Assembly (NCBI GenBank): GCA_963761005.1
Contig: CAVXFK010000025.1
Location: 1 to 64,000 of the forward strand
From: DASWJZ01 sp963761005
GTDB lineage: Bacteria; Pseudomonadota; Alphaproteobacteria; Rhizobiales; Afifellaceae
Length of the DNA: 64,000 bases
Reading direction: 5' to 3'
Under the pieces are notes generated by a model. The model worked only from the letters and a program-made list of their open reading frames with translations, did not search any database and had not been told where the DNA came from. Position 1 is the first letter of the stretch, and each line of letters begins with the position of its first letter. Below are positions 29,246 to 39,299 of this stretch, one piece after another. The translations under genes and the position numbers were made by a program.

Positions 29246-29929
29246 CTTCTCACCCTTTGACCCAGCAGCACTTTGCCACCCTGTTAGGCGACGCCGACGC
29301 AAAACACGCCAGCCCTACGGAAATCGACGCAATTCAAAACTCCGTGCGCGTTCCCAAGGACCTGAACTCGGCTCTTCACAGCTCTCAGGTACCGGGCCCT
29401 ATTCCCAGCACACCAGCGCATTGCCAGAGCATCGTTGATATAACGGGATAGCCGCCACTTCCCGTCGCAAAAACCAAGATAACCTTACTGTGCAAACCAC
29501 TTCGTCCGCAACGAGTGGGCTACCGCGAGCTGCAGTTGAGTTCGGACCACACGAGCGGCCACGATTGCCGCCATGTCCGGCACTCCGTTCATGCCGGCAG
29601 TGCGAACCCGACTCTGCTTTCGGATTATGTATCTCGGAGCGCAGCAGGCCGCCGTTCGTAGCTCGGAGCTAAATCGCCCCTCTAAACCGCATACGCCGCC
29701 ACCCGACCAGCCCGTTAAACGCCGAGCGCCATCACCGCATCGCACCTTGTGGTCCACGGCCTAAGTGAACCTCACCTCGATTTCCCACTCTACAACCAAC
29801 CTCTGACCAATACACCACATTCGAGAATCTCACAAGGAGAGCCGCCAACGTGCGCATACGCTGGCTAAACCACCGGCTTGGCTCGAGTCTCGCGCCATCA
29901 GGGATGGGGCGGCTTCCTTCGCGCAACGC
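29246..29929. other. gene-free stretch between exosortase and TPR genes
   Basis: No frame in these 684 bases has convincing protein character or a good start. It should carry the promoter of the minus-strand TPR operon. I see no tRNA, repeat array or strong hairpin. Confidence 0.4.
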
Positions 29930-31570
29930 CTATGACTCCACGGTCGCGCCGGGCACGAAGGTCGGGAGCATCGGGTAGAAGACATCGAGGAACCGCGCAA
30001 GGCGCGCGTCGGCGTCGCGTTCGGTCTCGCCCCGTCCAATGGGAGTCACAAGTCGCACCAACGCGCCGTCTGTTCGACCCTTCACGACAGAATCCCAAAG
30101 CGTTGAGAGCTTTGCGGCGTAGCTGTTTGTCATCGGCCGGCCACGCTGCTCGAACCAGTAGTAGACCACCTGTCGGTTGAGACCCTTTTGGATCTCGGCC
30201 CGATTGACCCAGAGCGGCTGACCTGACGGAAGTCGAAAACCGGCGCTTGCTCGTTCCCACTGCGACACTTCCCAGCCCCCCGCGGGAATACAGACCTGGG
30301 GCGAATGAATGCCGTTTCCTGATACCTGCGAGCTGTAATAGGCGATGAACACGTTCACGGCGGCGGACCCGTCGCGTGGCCGGTAGTCCGCCAGCAGATA
30401 GTCATCTGCTCCAAGAACTTGAGAAATCGCAGGCTCAAGCACCTCTTCTTTCGCGGTCCAATCGCCAAATTCCTGGGGAAACCTGGCGAACGACTGCCGC
30501 GCGATCTGCGGCGACGTGGTGATGGCGTCAGACTGCGCGACGTACCAAACAAGCCCCGCCAAGGCTATCAGCGAAGCGGACGCCACGAGCCCCTTGCTCG
30601 GAACCAGGGCTGCTATGCGGCGCGCCGAGGCAGATAGACCGTCCGAACCCAAATCGATTAGCGCGCTGAGCGTCTTCGGATTGCTCGATAGTCGCTGAAG
30701 CAGCAAGACTTCGATGAGCAGGAGCGCCAGACAAGCGACGAATATCACCCAGCCTTCAAACAGATGCAGAAACCCTTCGGCCTGGTCGGCTCCGAAGCGG
30801 TCGACGAGCAGGCCGACAGTCGCAATCCGCACGCAATTCATGGCGATGGTGATCGGGACGGCCGAAAGGAACAGGACGACCTTGTGCCATGCAGGCCCCT
30901 TGTAGATCACCGCTACGAGAAAGCCGAAACTCAGCAGCGGAAAGAGGTAGTTCAGCCCGCTGCACGCTTCCGCCACCTGCAGCTTGTAGGTCCCAAGATC
31001 GACGACGTTCCCGTCGAGATAGACCGGGATGCCCATCGCCGAAATGATGGAGGTCCCGATGCGCGACGAGACATGCTGGAGCTTTGTCGAGAGCGGCCAG
31101 TATATGAAGCTCGGAAGGGGAAGCATGAAGACGAGATAAGCGACCGGTGCCCAAAGCTTCAGACCGGCGCGAAACCCAAAGACGAGCAGGACGATGCCTG
31201 CGATGCACATCAGCAGGCCGTACGTCACCACGTCGGCAATGCTCGCCACGTTGCCGATCAGGCCGACCGCCAGCGCCAGCAACACGACGCCGATGCCTGC
31301 CCATTGCCGATCCGCTCCGTAGTCGAGGGCCCTCGCCTTCCGCAGCAGAAGAAAGATCGCGATGAACGGGACAAAATAGCCGTGACTGAACTCAGGCCTA
31401 CGCCAAGCCTCCGGCAGGGACACAAGCCCGGTCCAATAGAAGGCCGCCATTCCCGCAAAGGCGAGCAACAGCCATCCGGGCCCAAACATCGAGCGGATGC
31501 TCACGGCCGACGCCCGCAGATCCGTCCCGATTTCGGAGTCCCTCATCATCCTATGCGCGCCCACTTCCAA
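29930..31570 (-). CDS. exosortase-EpsI fusion protein
   Basis: A membrane protease/transpeptidase of about 546 residues. The N-terminal two thirds is an exosortase with about eight helices and the catalytic triad: Cys in E-A-C-S-G-L-N near residue 201, Arg in N-C-V-R-I near 247, and His in H-L-F-E-G-W near 270. From about residue 340 follows an EpsI domain with G-D-W, C-I-P-A-G-G-W-E and Y-Y-W-F. Exosortases cut C-terminal PEP-CTERM-like sorting tags on exported proteins; fused EpsI versions belong to the XrtD-like group. Several ATGs (31570, 31549, 31546) are possible starts. No tagged substrate is visible in this window. Confidence 0.9.
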   Translation of the reverse strand: MEVGAHRMMRDSEIGTDLRASAVSIRSMFGPGWLLLAFAGMAAFYWTGLVSLPEAWRRPEFSHGYFVPFIAIFLLLRKARALDYGADRQWAGIGVVLLALAVGLIGNVASIADVVTYGLLMCIAGIVLLVFGFRAGLKLWAPVAYLVFMLPLPSFIYWPLSTKLQHVSSRIGTSIISAMGIPVYLDGNVVDLGTYKLQVAEACSGLNYLFPLLSFGFLVAVIYKGPAWHKVVLFLSAVPITIAMNCVRIATVGLLVDRFGADQAEGFLHLFEGWVIFVACLALLLIEVLLLQRLSSNPKTLSALIDLGSDGLSASARRIAALVPSKGLVASASLIALAGLVWYVAQSDAITTSPQIARQSFARFPQEFGDWTAKEEVLEPAISQVLGADDYLLADYRPRDGSAAVNVFIAYYSSQVSGNGIHSPQVCIPAGGWEVSQWERASAGFRLPSGQPLWVNRAEIQKGLNRQVVYYWFEQRGRPMTNSYAAKLSTLWDSVVKGRTDGALVRLVTPIGRGETERDADARLARFLDVFYPMLPTFVPGATVES

Positions 31571-31806
31571 AGAGCACGCACTATGCCCAAGAAGCGCACG
31601 CGTTCAAAGACCGGTCGTTGCGATGCAATTCCCGATAGCAGCAACAACCTTGTGGCCGGATTTGCACACTGCGAGCGCTAAGAAGAGCGATCGCTCCGCA
31701 ACGAAGCGGACGCTCCTCACCTCACCGTGAGATCACCAGAACCCGAGAGGAAAAGCCGCGAGACTCTAAAGGCGCCCGCGACGAAACATCGCGAACGCCC
31801 TTGGGT

Positions 31807-34800
31807 CTAAACCAGCCAGCCATCCACACCCACACCGACGGTCACGGTCGCCGTGTCGGTCAGATGGCCGTCTGTAACCGCATAGGCGAAGCTGTCCGTG
31901 CCTGAGAAGCCGTCGTTCGGCGTGTAAGTGAAGCGTGCCGTCGTGGTTGAGAACAACAGTGCCATGATCGGGCTGCGTGAAACCGCCCAAGTGCAACGCA
32001 TCCCCGTTCGGGTCACTGTCGTTGGCAAGCACGTCGAACGTGACAGCCGTGTTCAGGTCCGTGTGCCCGCTGTCATCGGCTGCGGCCGGGGCCTGATTGC
32101 CGCTTGACCCCGTGTTGCTGCTCGTGACTGTCGGGAAGAGATCGTTGCGGCCGCTGACGTCAAAATTGAGGGACCCGTTCCAGGCCATCCCGCTCTGGCC
32201 GGCGATGGTGGTCTTGCCAGGCCGCACGTAAGTCGCTTCGTCGGCCGTCAGCTGCACGCCGTTGATCTCGACCCAGTCGACCCAGAGGTTGCGGTCACTC
32301 CCATAGCCGCCGTAGGCGTCATTGTTGTATTGTATGCTGAGCTGATCGAATGAGGTTCCGCCGGGGAGCGTGAATTCCACGATCTGCCAATCGCCGGCAC
32401 TATGCACGGCGGAGACATCCTGGGTGGTGCCGACCTGTTGTCCGTCGATCAGCAGCTGGAACTGCGGGTCGCCATTGTACAGATCTGCCGCCACCTGCAC
32501 CCGGATCACGGTGTCGGACGCGTTCGCCGGAACAACATCGATCGAGGCCGTCGCCGACGCAGTGCCGCCATGGCCGTCGGAGATGTTGTAGGTGAGAGTG
32601 TCCTTTCCAGAGAAGCCGTCATCCGGCGTATAGGTCAGCGTGCCATCGGTGTTGATCGCCGTCACACCGTGGGAGGCCAGCGCTCCAGTAAGCGTAAGGA
32701 GATCGTGATTGGGATCGCTGTCGTTGGCCAGCACGTCGATCGTGACGGGCGTCTCTGCGTTGGTTCTTGCCGTGTCGTTGACCGCTACCGGCGCACCGTT
32801 CCCGAAGAGGTCACTGTGGCCGCTGACGTCGAAAACGAGCGACCCGTTCCAGGCCATCCCGCTCTGGCCGGCGATGGTGGTCTTGCCAGGCCGCACGTAA
32901 GTCGCTTCGTCGGCCGTCAGCTGCACGCCGTTGATCTCGACCCAGTCGACCCAGAGGTTGCGGTCATTGCCGGAGCCGCCATAGGCGTCATTGCTGTATT
33001 GTATGCTGAGCTGATCGAATGAGGTTCCCCGGGGAGCGTGAACTCCACGATCTGCCAATCGCCGGCACTGATGCACGGCGGAGACATCCTGGGTGGCGCC
33101 GACCTGTTGTCCGTCGATCAGCAGCTGGAACTGCGGGTCGCCATTGTACAAATCCGCGGCCACCCGCACCCGGATCACCGTGTCCTGCGTCGACGGTTGG
33201 TCACCCGGCACCGTGATTGCAACGGCCGCAGTGGAGGTGCCGCCGTGCCCGTCGGAGATCTTGTAGGTGAGCGTGTCCTGGCCGCTGAACCCGTCGTTCG
33301 GCACGTAGGTCACGGTCTGGTCGTAGTTGATCGTGGTGGTGCCGTGCGGGGCCGACGCCGAGATCACCGTCAGCGTGTCGCCGTCGACGTCGGTGTCGTT
33401 GGCAAGCACGTTGATGGTCACCGGCGAATGCGTCGTCGCCGTGTCGTTCTGCGCGACCGGCGCGTCGTTGACCGCCGCAACCGCTACCGCCACGCTCGCC
33501 GTGGCGCTGCTGCCATGCCCGTCGGAGACCGTGTAGCTGATCGCGTCATTGCCGTTGAAGTTGGCCTTCGGCGTATAGGTCAGCGTGCCGTCCGTGTTCA
33601 CCTTGACCGTGCCGTTGGTGGCCGATGCCCCGGTCACCGTCAGCGTGTCGCCGTTCGGGTCGCTGTCATTCGCCAGCACGTTGATGGTGACCGGCGTGTC
33701 CTCGTTCGTCGCCGCCGTGTCGTTGTGCAACACCGGCGCGCCGTCCGCCGGCACCGTGATTGCCACGGTCGCGGTAGCGGTGCCGCCGTGCCCGTCGGAG
33801 ATCTTGTAGGTGAGCGTGTCCTGGCCGCTGAACCCCGTCATTCGGCACGTAGGTCACGGTCTGGTCGTTGTTGATCGTGGTGGTGCCGTGCGGGGCCGAC
33901 GCCGACGTCACCGTCAGCGTGTCGCCGTCGACGTCGGTGTCGTTGGCAAGCACGTTGATGGTCACCGGCGAATGCGTCGTCGCCGTGTCGTTCTGCGCGA
34001 CCGGCGCGTCGTTGACCGCCGCAACCGCTACCGCCACGCTCGCCGTGGCGCTGCCGCCTTTGCCGTCGGAGACCGTGTAGCTGATCGCGTCATTGCCGTT
34101 GAAGTTGGCCTTCGGCGTGTAGGTCAGCGTGCCGTCCGTGTTCACCTTGACCGTGCCGTTGGTGGCCGATGCCCCCGTCACCGTCAGCGTGTCGCCGTTC
34201 GGGTCGCTGTCGTTCGCCAGCACGTTGATGGTGACCGGCGTGTCCTCGTTCGTCGCCGCCGTGTCGTTGTGCAACACCGGCGCCGCATTGGCGGTGGTGC
34301 CAAACAGATCGGTGCGCCCGGAGACGTCGAAGACGAGTGCGCCCGGGTAGTCGACGTTTGACTGACCGGGAATGTCGTCCCACCCGTACCTGTCGTAGAG
34401 CGCCTGGTCCGGCGTAAGCTGCACGCCGTTTATCGAGATCCAATTGACATCGAGGTTGCGGTCCGTGTCGGGCGTGCCCCCGTAGAGGTCATTTACGAAT
34501 TCGACCTTGACCTCGCTGAACGGGGCATTGACCGTGAAATCCACTGTCTGCGACTCGCCGGCACTATGATTTGCTGTGACGGTCTGGATGTCGCCCACCT
34601 GCTGCCCGTCGACGATCAGCCGGAACTGGGGGTCTCCATTGTATTGGTCGCCCGAGACATTCACTTCGATGACCGCGGTCGGCGTATTGCTGACAGCCAC
34701 CGATGCGGTCGCCGTCGCCGTTCGGCCCGTTCCGTCGTTTATTGTGTAAGTGAAGGCGTCGGCGCCGGTAAAACCGGTCGCGGGCGTGTAGGTCAGAGTG

Positions 34801-36284
34801 TTGTCGCTGTTAATGACAACCGTGCCGTGGCCCGGGTTGGAAACGGACACAATCGACAGCTTGTCGCCATCTGCGTCCGTGTCGTTGGCGAGGACATTCA
34901 GCACTGTCGCCACGCCTGACTGAGCGACCAGCGAGTTGTTCTTGGCGACCGGCGCGTCCGGCACCGGTGCAACGTTCACCGTAACCGTTGCCGAGCCACT
35001 GCCACCATGCCCGTCGGAGACCGTGTACGTGAAGGTGTCCTGGCCGTTGAAGTTCGCGGTTGGCGTATAAGTGACCGAACCGTTCGAGTTCAGGACCGCT
35101 GTACCATGCTGGCCGTTGGCAACGCCGGTGATCGACAGCGCGTCGCCGTTCGCGTCGGTGTCGTTCGCGAGCAGGGTCGAGGCGTTGATGGTAAGCGCCG
35201 CGTCCTCGTTCGTATTGACGGTGTCATTGGCGCCGTGCGGACTGGCGTTGCCCGGCGACGTCGATCCGGTGTATCCAGACGACCGTCCCCGCTCAGCAGT
35301 TCCTGCAGCCGCTGTTGCGCACCATAGCTGCTGCCGAAATCGATCGCGCTGCCGGCTTGCGGGAACGTACTGCTGCCAGGTCGAGCCGTGCACGTAACCC
35401 GGCAGCAAATCGGTCACGTTCGGATCGATGTAGTTGTGCGTAGACGTTCGGCTCCGCCGCCGTCATTCACGAGCAGCACCGGCGCAACGTTGTCGTAGAG
35501 CTGCACGCCCGCGTTGCCCTCGCCCTGGATGTTGATGACCCAGATGCGGCCGGTCGTGACGGTATTGTCCCTGATGACGACGTTCTCGGTGCCCGATTGG
35601 ATTGAGAGCGCGTTCGTCAGGACTGAGGAGATCAGGTTTTGTTCGACGAGAATATTCTGGTAGCCGTCCGCGCCGCGCGTCCGAAATGAAGATACCCTGC
35701 GCGCCGATCACCCCGGTCGACGGATCATCGTAGAACAGATTTCCGCGGATCGTGATGTCATGCGGCGTATCGCCGTCCGAGAAATCCTGAAACATCTGGA
35801 GGAGATCCGGATGCGCCGCAGGATTCGTCGCGATCACGTCCTTGACTGTATTGTCTTCGATCAGGATGTTGTGACGAGTCGCCGATGACCTGCATAGCAT
35901 CGTTGCCGATGGACGGGCCAATCGTGATTATTCGTAATCTGAATATTGTAGTCACTCGACGAGCCATAGCCAGCAATGATCACCGACCCACCCGAAATCT
36001 TACTATCGTTAAGAATTATGTCGTGGTTAGTAGTATTAGTCTCTGTGTAAAAGCCGCCGGCCGTGATCTGTTCGAGCTTGATGTTTGACGCCCCATCAAG
36101 CGTAACATCAGTGAAGACCGCACCAAGCGGTGTACGCCGACTGGATCGTCACATCGCTACTGAATGATTGGGTTAGATCTAACTCGCCGTAGTTGCCCGA
36201 CTGAAGGATGATTATATCACCCCCCGAGGCCCCACTGAGCGCACTCTGCAACTGTGCAGCAGAAGATACGGTCCAAGTCGTCAT
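31807..36284 (-). CDS. giant beta-helix/cadherin-like/CBM surface protein (frameshifted)
   Basis: Reconstructed protein of about 1490 residues, split by at least six frameshifts (including near 36130, 35900, 35690, 35440 and 33835). It starts M-T-T-W-T-V-S-S-A-A-Q-L-Q-S-A-L, the usual opening of exported right-handed beta-helix proteins, and about 300 residues of helix repeats follow. After this come six or more cadherin/VCBS-like domains with the pattern N-D-T-x-T-x-E-D-T-P-V-T-I-N-V-L-A-N-D and Y-T-P-x-x-x-F-x-G. Three domains with Y-N-G-D-P-Q-F-x-L and an N-G-V-Q-L-T motif resemble calcium-dependent xylan-binding modules (CBM60/36 type). There is no Sec signal and no RTX nonapeptides; type I secretion is likely but unproven. 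Confidence 0.75.
32172..32482 (-). repeat. CBM-domain repeat, copy A
   Basis: Codes for one carbohydrate-binding-like module of the giant protein. It is nearly identical in DNA to copy B, 669 bases (223 codons) further right. Copy A reads continuously in one frame and serves as the reference for the indels in copy B. Confidence 0.85.
32841..33151 (-). repeat. CBM-domain repeat, copy B
   Basis: Nearly identical to copy A, but one base is missing near 33027-33031 and one G is extra near 33069-33071. The two changes compensate, so about 14 residues between them are read in the wrong frame while the rest matches copy A. This is direct internal evidence for one-base indels. Confidence 0.85.
33242..33739 (-). 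repeat. cadherin-like double-domain repeat, copy C
   Basis: Codes for two adjacent cadherin/VCBS-like domains of the giant protein. It is almost identical to copy D with an offset of 543 bases (181 codons) at its left end. Confidence 0.85.
33785..34283 (-). repeat. cadherin-like double-domain repeat, copy D
   Basis: Matches copy C, but has four C instead of three at about 33833-33836; to the right of this the offset becomes 544 bases. This extra C is what breaks the reading frame of the giant gene here. Confidence 0.85.
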
Positions 36285-36710
36285 CTACCCTCTCCATGTC
36301 CAACCGACATGTACGCCGGTCCGCCACCGCTAAATAACAGAGAGCAATTTCACAATATCCGCAATTCCATTCTATATAGAACCTAATTAAAACGCAGCCC
36401 GCATACATTACGGCAAATTGCCCTAAACTTTGATCTATCTGCTCGCTGCTGAGAGCCTCGCGACCAGGCCATCCACACCCCCTCCCGGCCAACTCGATTC
36501 CGAAAGCCCCTAGAGAACGCCAATGTTTCATGTCGGAAATTGGGCGCCTTCAGGGTGATTTGCGGCTCGGATCCATTGGGCTCGTTGATCAAACTGTCCG
36601 GCGGCCTCGTTCGCGAATGCCGAGCAAGTATCACAGCGCTCGCGTCTGGCGACGATATCTCGGGAGTGGACGCGGCTTCCCCGCGACAGGGACCTGCACT
36701 CCGCAGCGGT
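36285..36710. other. AT-rich intergenic region upstream of giant gene
   Basis: No gene is visible in these 426 bases. The part next to the giant gene (36290-36430) is clearly richer in A+T than its surroundings and contains a perfect palindrome TTCTATATAGAA at 36370-36381, about 86 bases upstream of the start. This is a likely promoter/operator zone. Confidence 0.45.
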
Positions 36711-37601
36711 CTATTCTTCAGGACCTTCGCCAGTCAAAGCGCGCGGCTTTAGGTAGGTCTTGTTGTAGGGATCGCGAAGAGTGGCGATCGCCGCTCGAAG
36801 AAAGCGCCGAGCAATTCGCGGGATCAATCGTCTGAAGCGTCCAATCCTGAGATGAGCCACGGTATTTCCCTTGAGGTGCATGCTGCCTTCACTCCACATT
36901 TTAAGCTCATAATCGCTCTGCTGAGGTGTCACAGAAAGAGCGTCGACGGGTTTACGTTTTAGTGCGCGGACCATTATGTACGTCGGATAGTTGTTGACCA
37001 ACTCAACCCGCTGGCGAGCCATGGCGGGGTCAGTCGCACTGTACCACGTCGCATCGCGATTAACCTCAGATAGAACCAACTCGTCGACCGAAAACCCGTT
37101 TTCACTGCTGAACACCCTGAAAAAAAACTCGGGGCTGAACTGGTAAAATCCATGGCCCATGAAGTTATTCGCGCCGTTTATTGAAATCAAGTGCCCGCTC
37201 ACTTCCAGCATCGACACGATGTTCTTTATGCATTGCGGGACGTCGTAGATGTGCTCAAGCGAGCCCCCGTCGAAAATCAGCGAGAACTGCCCCCGGAGCT
37301 CGGGTGCAACGCACTTGTTCATGTCAAGTATAATGTCAGCTCCCTCGTAATCGGAAGCGTCAATCGCTTTCAGGACGCTCGCGCCGAGACAGAAGAACAA
37401 TCCGTCCGCATAGGGGAAGCTTGAATAGACCAGGCCTGTCCGGTCGGTCAGACTGGGTAGCCCGAATCGTCGGGCCTCCCTTTGAAAATCGTCAGGGTGC
37501 AAGGCAAGGTTTTGACGCCCAATCGTCATTGTCCGCGAGAAATCCACGCCGGCCTGCTTAGCCGCGAAGAGGAAGCGCAAGGCCTGGAGATCAACGCCCA
37601 C
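36711..37601 (-). CDS. SAM-methyltransferase-like protein
   Basis: A 296-residue soluble protein. The central part has a methyltransferase-like motif, D-I-I-L-D-M-N-K-C-V, then L-I-F-D-G-G-S-L-E-H-I-Y-D-V at the position of the post-II motif, followed by G-H-L-I-S-I-N-G-A-N-N-F-M-G-H-G-F-Y-Q-F, common in sugar or aglycone methyltransferases of polysaccharide loci. A glycine-rich motif I is weak. The C-terminus is Arg-rich. The frame is intact and the gene stands alone between two gaps. Function is inferred from the fold and neighbours only. Confidence 0.6.
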   Translation of the reverse strand: MGVDLQALRFLFAAKQAGVDFSRTMTIGRQNLALHPDDFQREARRFGLPSLTDRTGLVYSSFPYADGLFFCLGASVLKAIDASDYEGADIILDMNKCVAPELRGQFSLIFDGGSLEHIYDVPQCIKNIVSMLEVSGHLISINGANNFMGHGFYQFSPEFFFRVFSSENGFSVDELVLSEVNRDATWYSATDPAMARQRVELVNNYPTYIMVRALKRKPVDALSVTPQQSDYELKMWSEGSMHLKGNTVAHLRIGRFRRLIPRIARRFLRAAIATLRDPYNKTYLKPRALTGEGPEE

Positions 37602-37801
37602 GTCTTGGACCCTCTCTCAAGAAGGCGCTCATGTGCTCTTGCAGCCGGCAGTCGACGCTGAGCGCGCACCTCGGAGCAGAGAGGCCTCTTGAGCAATCCG
37701 CGACGACTTCCCACGCGCGCCGTCTCTCCGCGGGGAGTATCCCAACACTGAACAAGCAATTAGTTGGAGAGACTGCCTCGTCAGGCGCGCGTCTCGCGGC
37801 G

Positions 37802-38980
37802 TCAAGGCACGGCGGCCAAGCTATCGGCCGAACGAACGCCGTCGCGTGGCCGCCCAACCAAGGAACTCAGCTTTGAAGCCCGCGCAGTTCCTACCTCTGC
37901 CCAGCCGTAGTTCTGCACAGCTGACATCGCACGAGAACCCCACTCCAATCGCACCTCCGTTGACCGCGCCATTTGACGAAGCGCCGCGACGATTGTCGCC
38001 GGTAATTTGGGATCGACTAGCACGGCGCAGCCGGTGTCTGCCCCGATCCTTCCCGCACCCGCGGTAGACGCGATAATTGGCAGGCCGAAAGCGGCGGCCT
38101 CGTACGTCACTAATGGATCTCCCTCTTCGAACGACGGCAGCACGAACACATCCGCGTCGCGGTAGAGCTTGTCGATATCGCGGACGAAGCCCATGCAGCG
38201 AACGTCAGCACGGTTCAACTCCGTAGCGCAGAGCTTCGCCATCGCGGGCTCGATCGCACCTGCAAGGACAAGAGTTCCGTCAATCTTCGCCTCCGACCAG
38301 GCTCGGAGAAGTTGGTGGGCACCCTTGCGTATGCACACCAAACCAACGAAAAGAAACACCAATTTCCGAGAGCGAGCCGAGATCGACGGCTGCCGGCCTC
38401 TGAGCTGTACTCCGTAGCTTGTAGAAATAATGCCGTCCGGGAGAAGGCATGCGTCCTGAAGCGCGGCTTCGACACCCGGGCTCGGTGCAAAAATCCCGCG
38501 AGCCAGCCGAAATTTATTCTCTTCCTCTGCGACACGCTCGTCGGTGATTCCGTGCAGAGGCGCGAGCCCAACGTCCGCATATGCCTGGTCGAGAGTCAGA
38601 CGAGCGCTCGCCATGCGCGTATTGATCCCCTCAAGCACAATTGGATTGCCCCGCTCGTGCACGATCTCATGGGCACGCAAGCTCACACTCGGCCACAGAT
38701 AGGCGATCTCACCGTCCTGGAGATCCCGCATGAATGTTTCCTCTGTCGAGCGAGTGGCAAAGCGGCTGACAGAACCATAGGGAAGGCCAGAAAGCAGACG
38801 TGGAACGGCGGAAAAATAGTCCAAGCCGTCGATCGCCACTCGATTGCGATTGACATAAAGACGTCCGGAGGCGCCTGCAGCCGTCATACCTTGAAGCAGG
38901 CTGACGCATGTGTAGCTGGGCCCGACACCGTCGCAAGCCATCGGTAGCAGGGTCCTGATTCTCAGTGCGTCCCGGCCCAA
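37802..38980 (-). CDS. GT4-type glycosyltransferase
   Basis: A 392-residue GT-B enzyme. The C-terminal half has F-L-F-V-G-L-V-C-I-R-K-G, then F-V-L-P-S-F-E-E-G-D-P-L-V-T-Y-E-A-A-A, the E-x7-E motif of retaining GT4 enzymes, followed by G-L-P-I-I-A-S. The N-terminal half binds the acceptor and is less conserved. The frame is intact. The last 15 residues beyond the fold look non-conserved. It probably adds a hexose to the growing repeat unit; the sugar cannot be predicted. Confidence 0.85.
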   Translation of the reverse strand: MGRDALRIRTLLPMACDGVGPSYTCVSLLQGMTAAGASGRLYVNRNRVAIDGLDYFSAVPRLLSGLPYGSVSRFATRSTEETFMRDLQDGEIAYLWPSVSLRAHEIVHERGNPIVLEGINTRMASARLTLDQAYADVGLAPLHGITDERVAEEENKFRLARGIFAPSPGVEAALQDACLLPDGIISTSYGVQLRGRQPSISARSRKLVFLFVGLVCIRKGAHQLLRAWSEAKIDGTLVLAGAIEPAMAKLCATELNRADVRCMGFVRDIDKLYRDADVFVLPSFEEGDPLVTYEAAAFGLPIIASTAGAGRIGADTGCAVLVDPKLPATIVAALRQMARSTEVRLEWGSRAMSAVQNYGWAEVGTARASKLSSLVGRPRDGVRSADSLAAVP

Positions 38981-39299
38981 CTTACCTCGGCGCGGTTCGC
39001 GCCGCCCTTAAACGCAACCCACCGGCCACAAATCACCACAAGTGCCGCAACTCCGGTCATCGGATTTCAATTGTCGAACTCAACCATATGACTTTGAAGG
39101 GCCGCGAAGGCGCACCGACTATGTTGCGGTCATGCGCTCGCCTCGATCAATTCGCAGAATGGTATGGTCCCGATGAAGTCAAACTAAGATAAAGAGCGCA
39201 CGAAGCGCAAGAGGTTTCTTGCGCGCCCGCACAAATAAGACCGGCTCGCCCAACGTCTTCTTCAAAGTTTCAATGCCGTCAGGATCAATTCTGCCGATC
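38981..39299. other. intergenic region with possible gene remnant
   Basis: Most of these 319 bases show no gene. A minus frame at 39179-39433, overlapping the end of the Wzy-like gene, encodes 84 residues whose second half (P-Y-G-A-E-I-G-R-I-D-P-D-G-I-E and V-L-F-V-R-A-R-K) looks like a real protein tail, perhaps of a methyltransferase. It may be a remnant or a further frameshifted C-terminus. Confidence 0.3.

Noticed and set aside
30764..31681. Plus-strand open frame of 305 codons
   Set aside because: It is antisense to the exosortase-EpsI gene with its catalytic triad and has a very charged, atypical composition.
32172..34283. CRISPR-like repetition
   Set aside because: Repeat units are over 300 bases long, coding and multiples of three; there are no short repeats with unique spacers.
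33038..34361. Plus-strand open frames with regular Val/Arg/His-rich repeats
   Set aside because: The regularity is the mirror of the cadherin and CBM repeats on the minus strand.
31807..36284. RTX-type calcium toxin
   Set aside because: No glycine-rich nonapeptides were found; the repeats are cadherin/VCBS-like and CBM-like.
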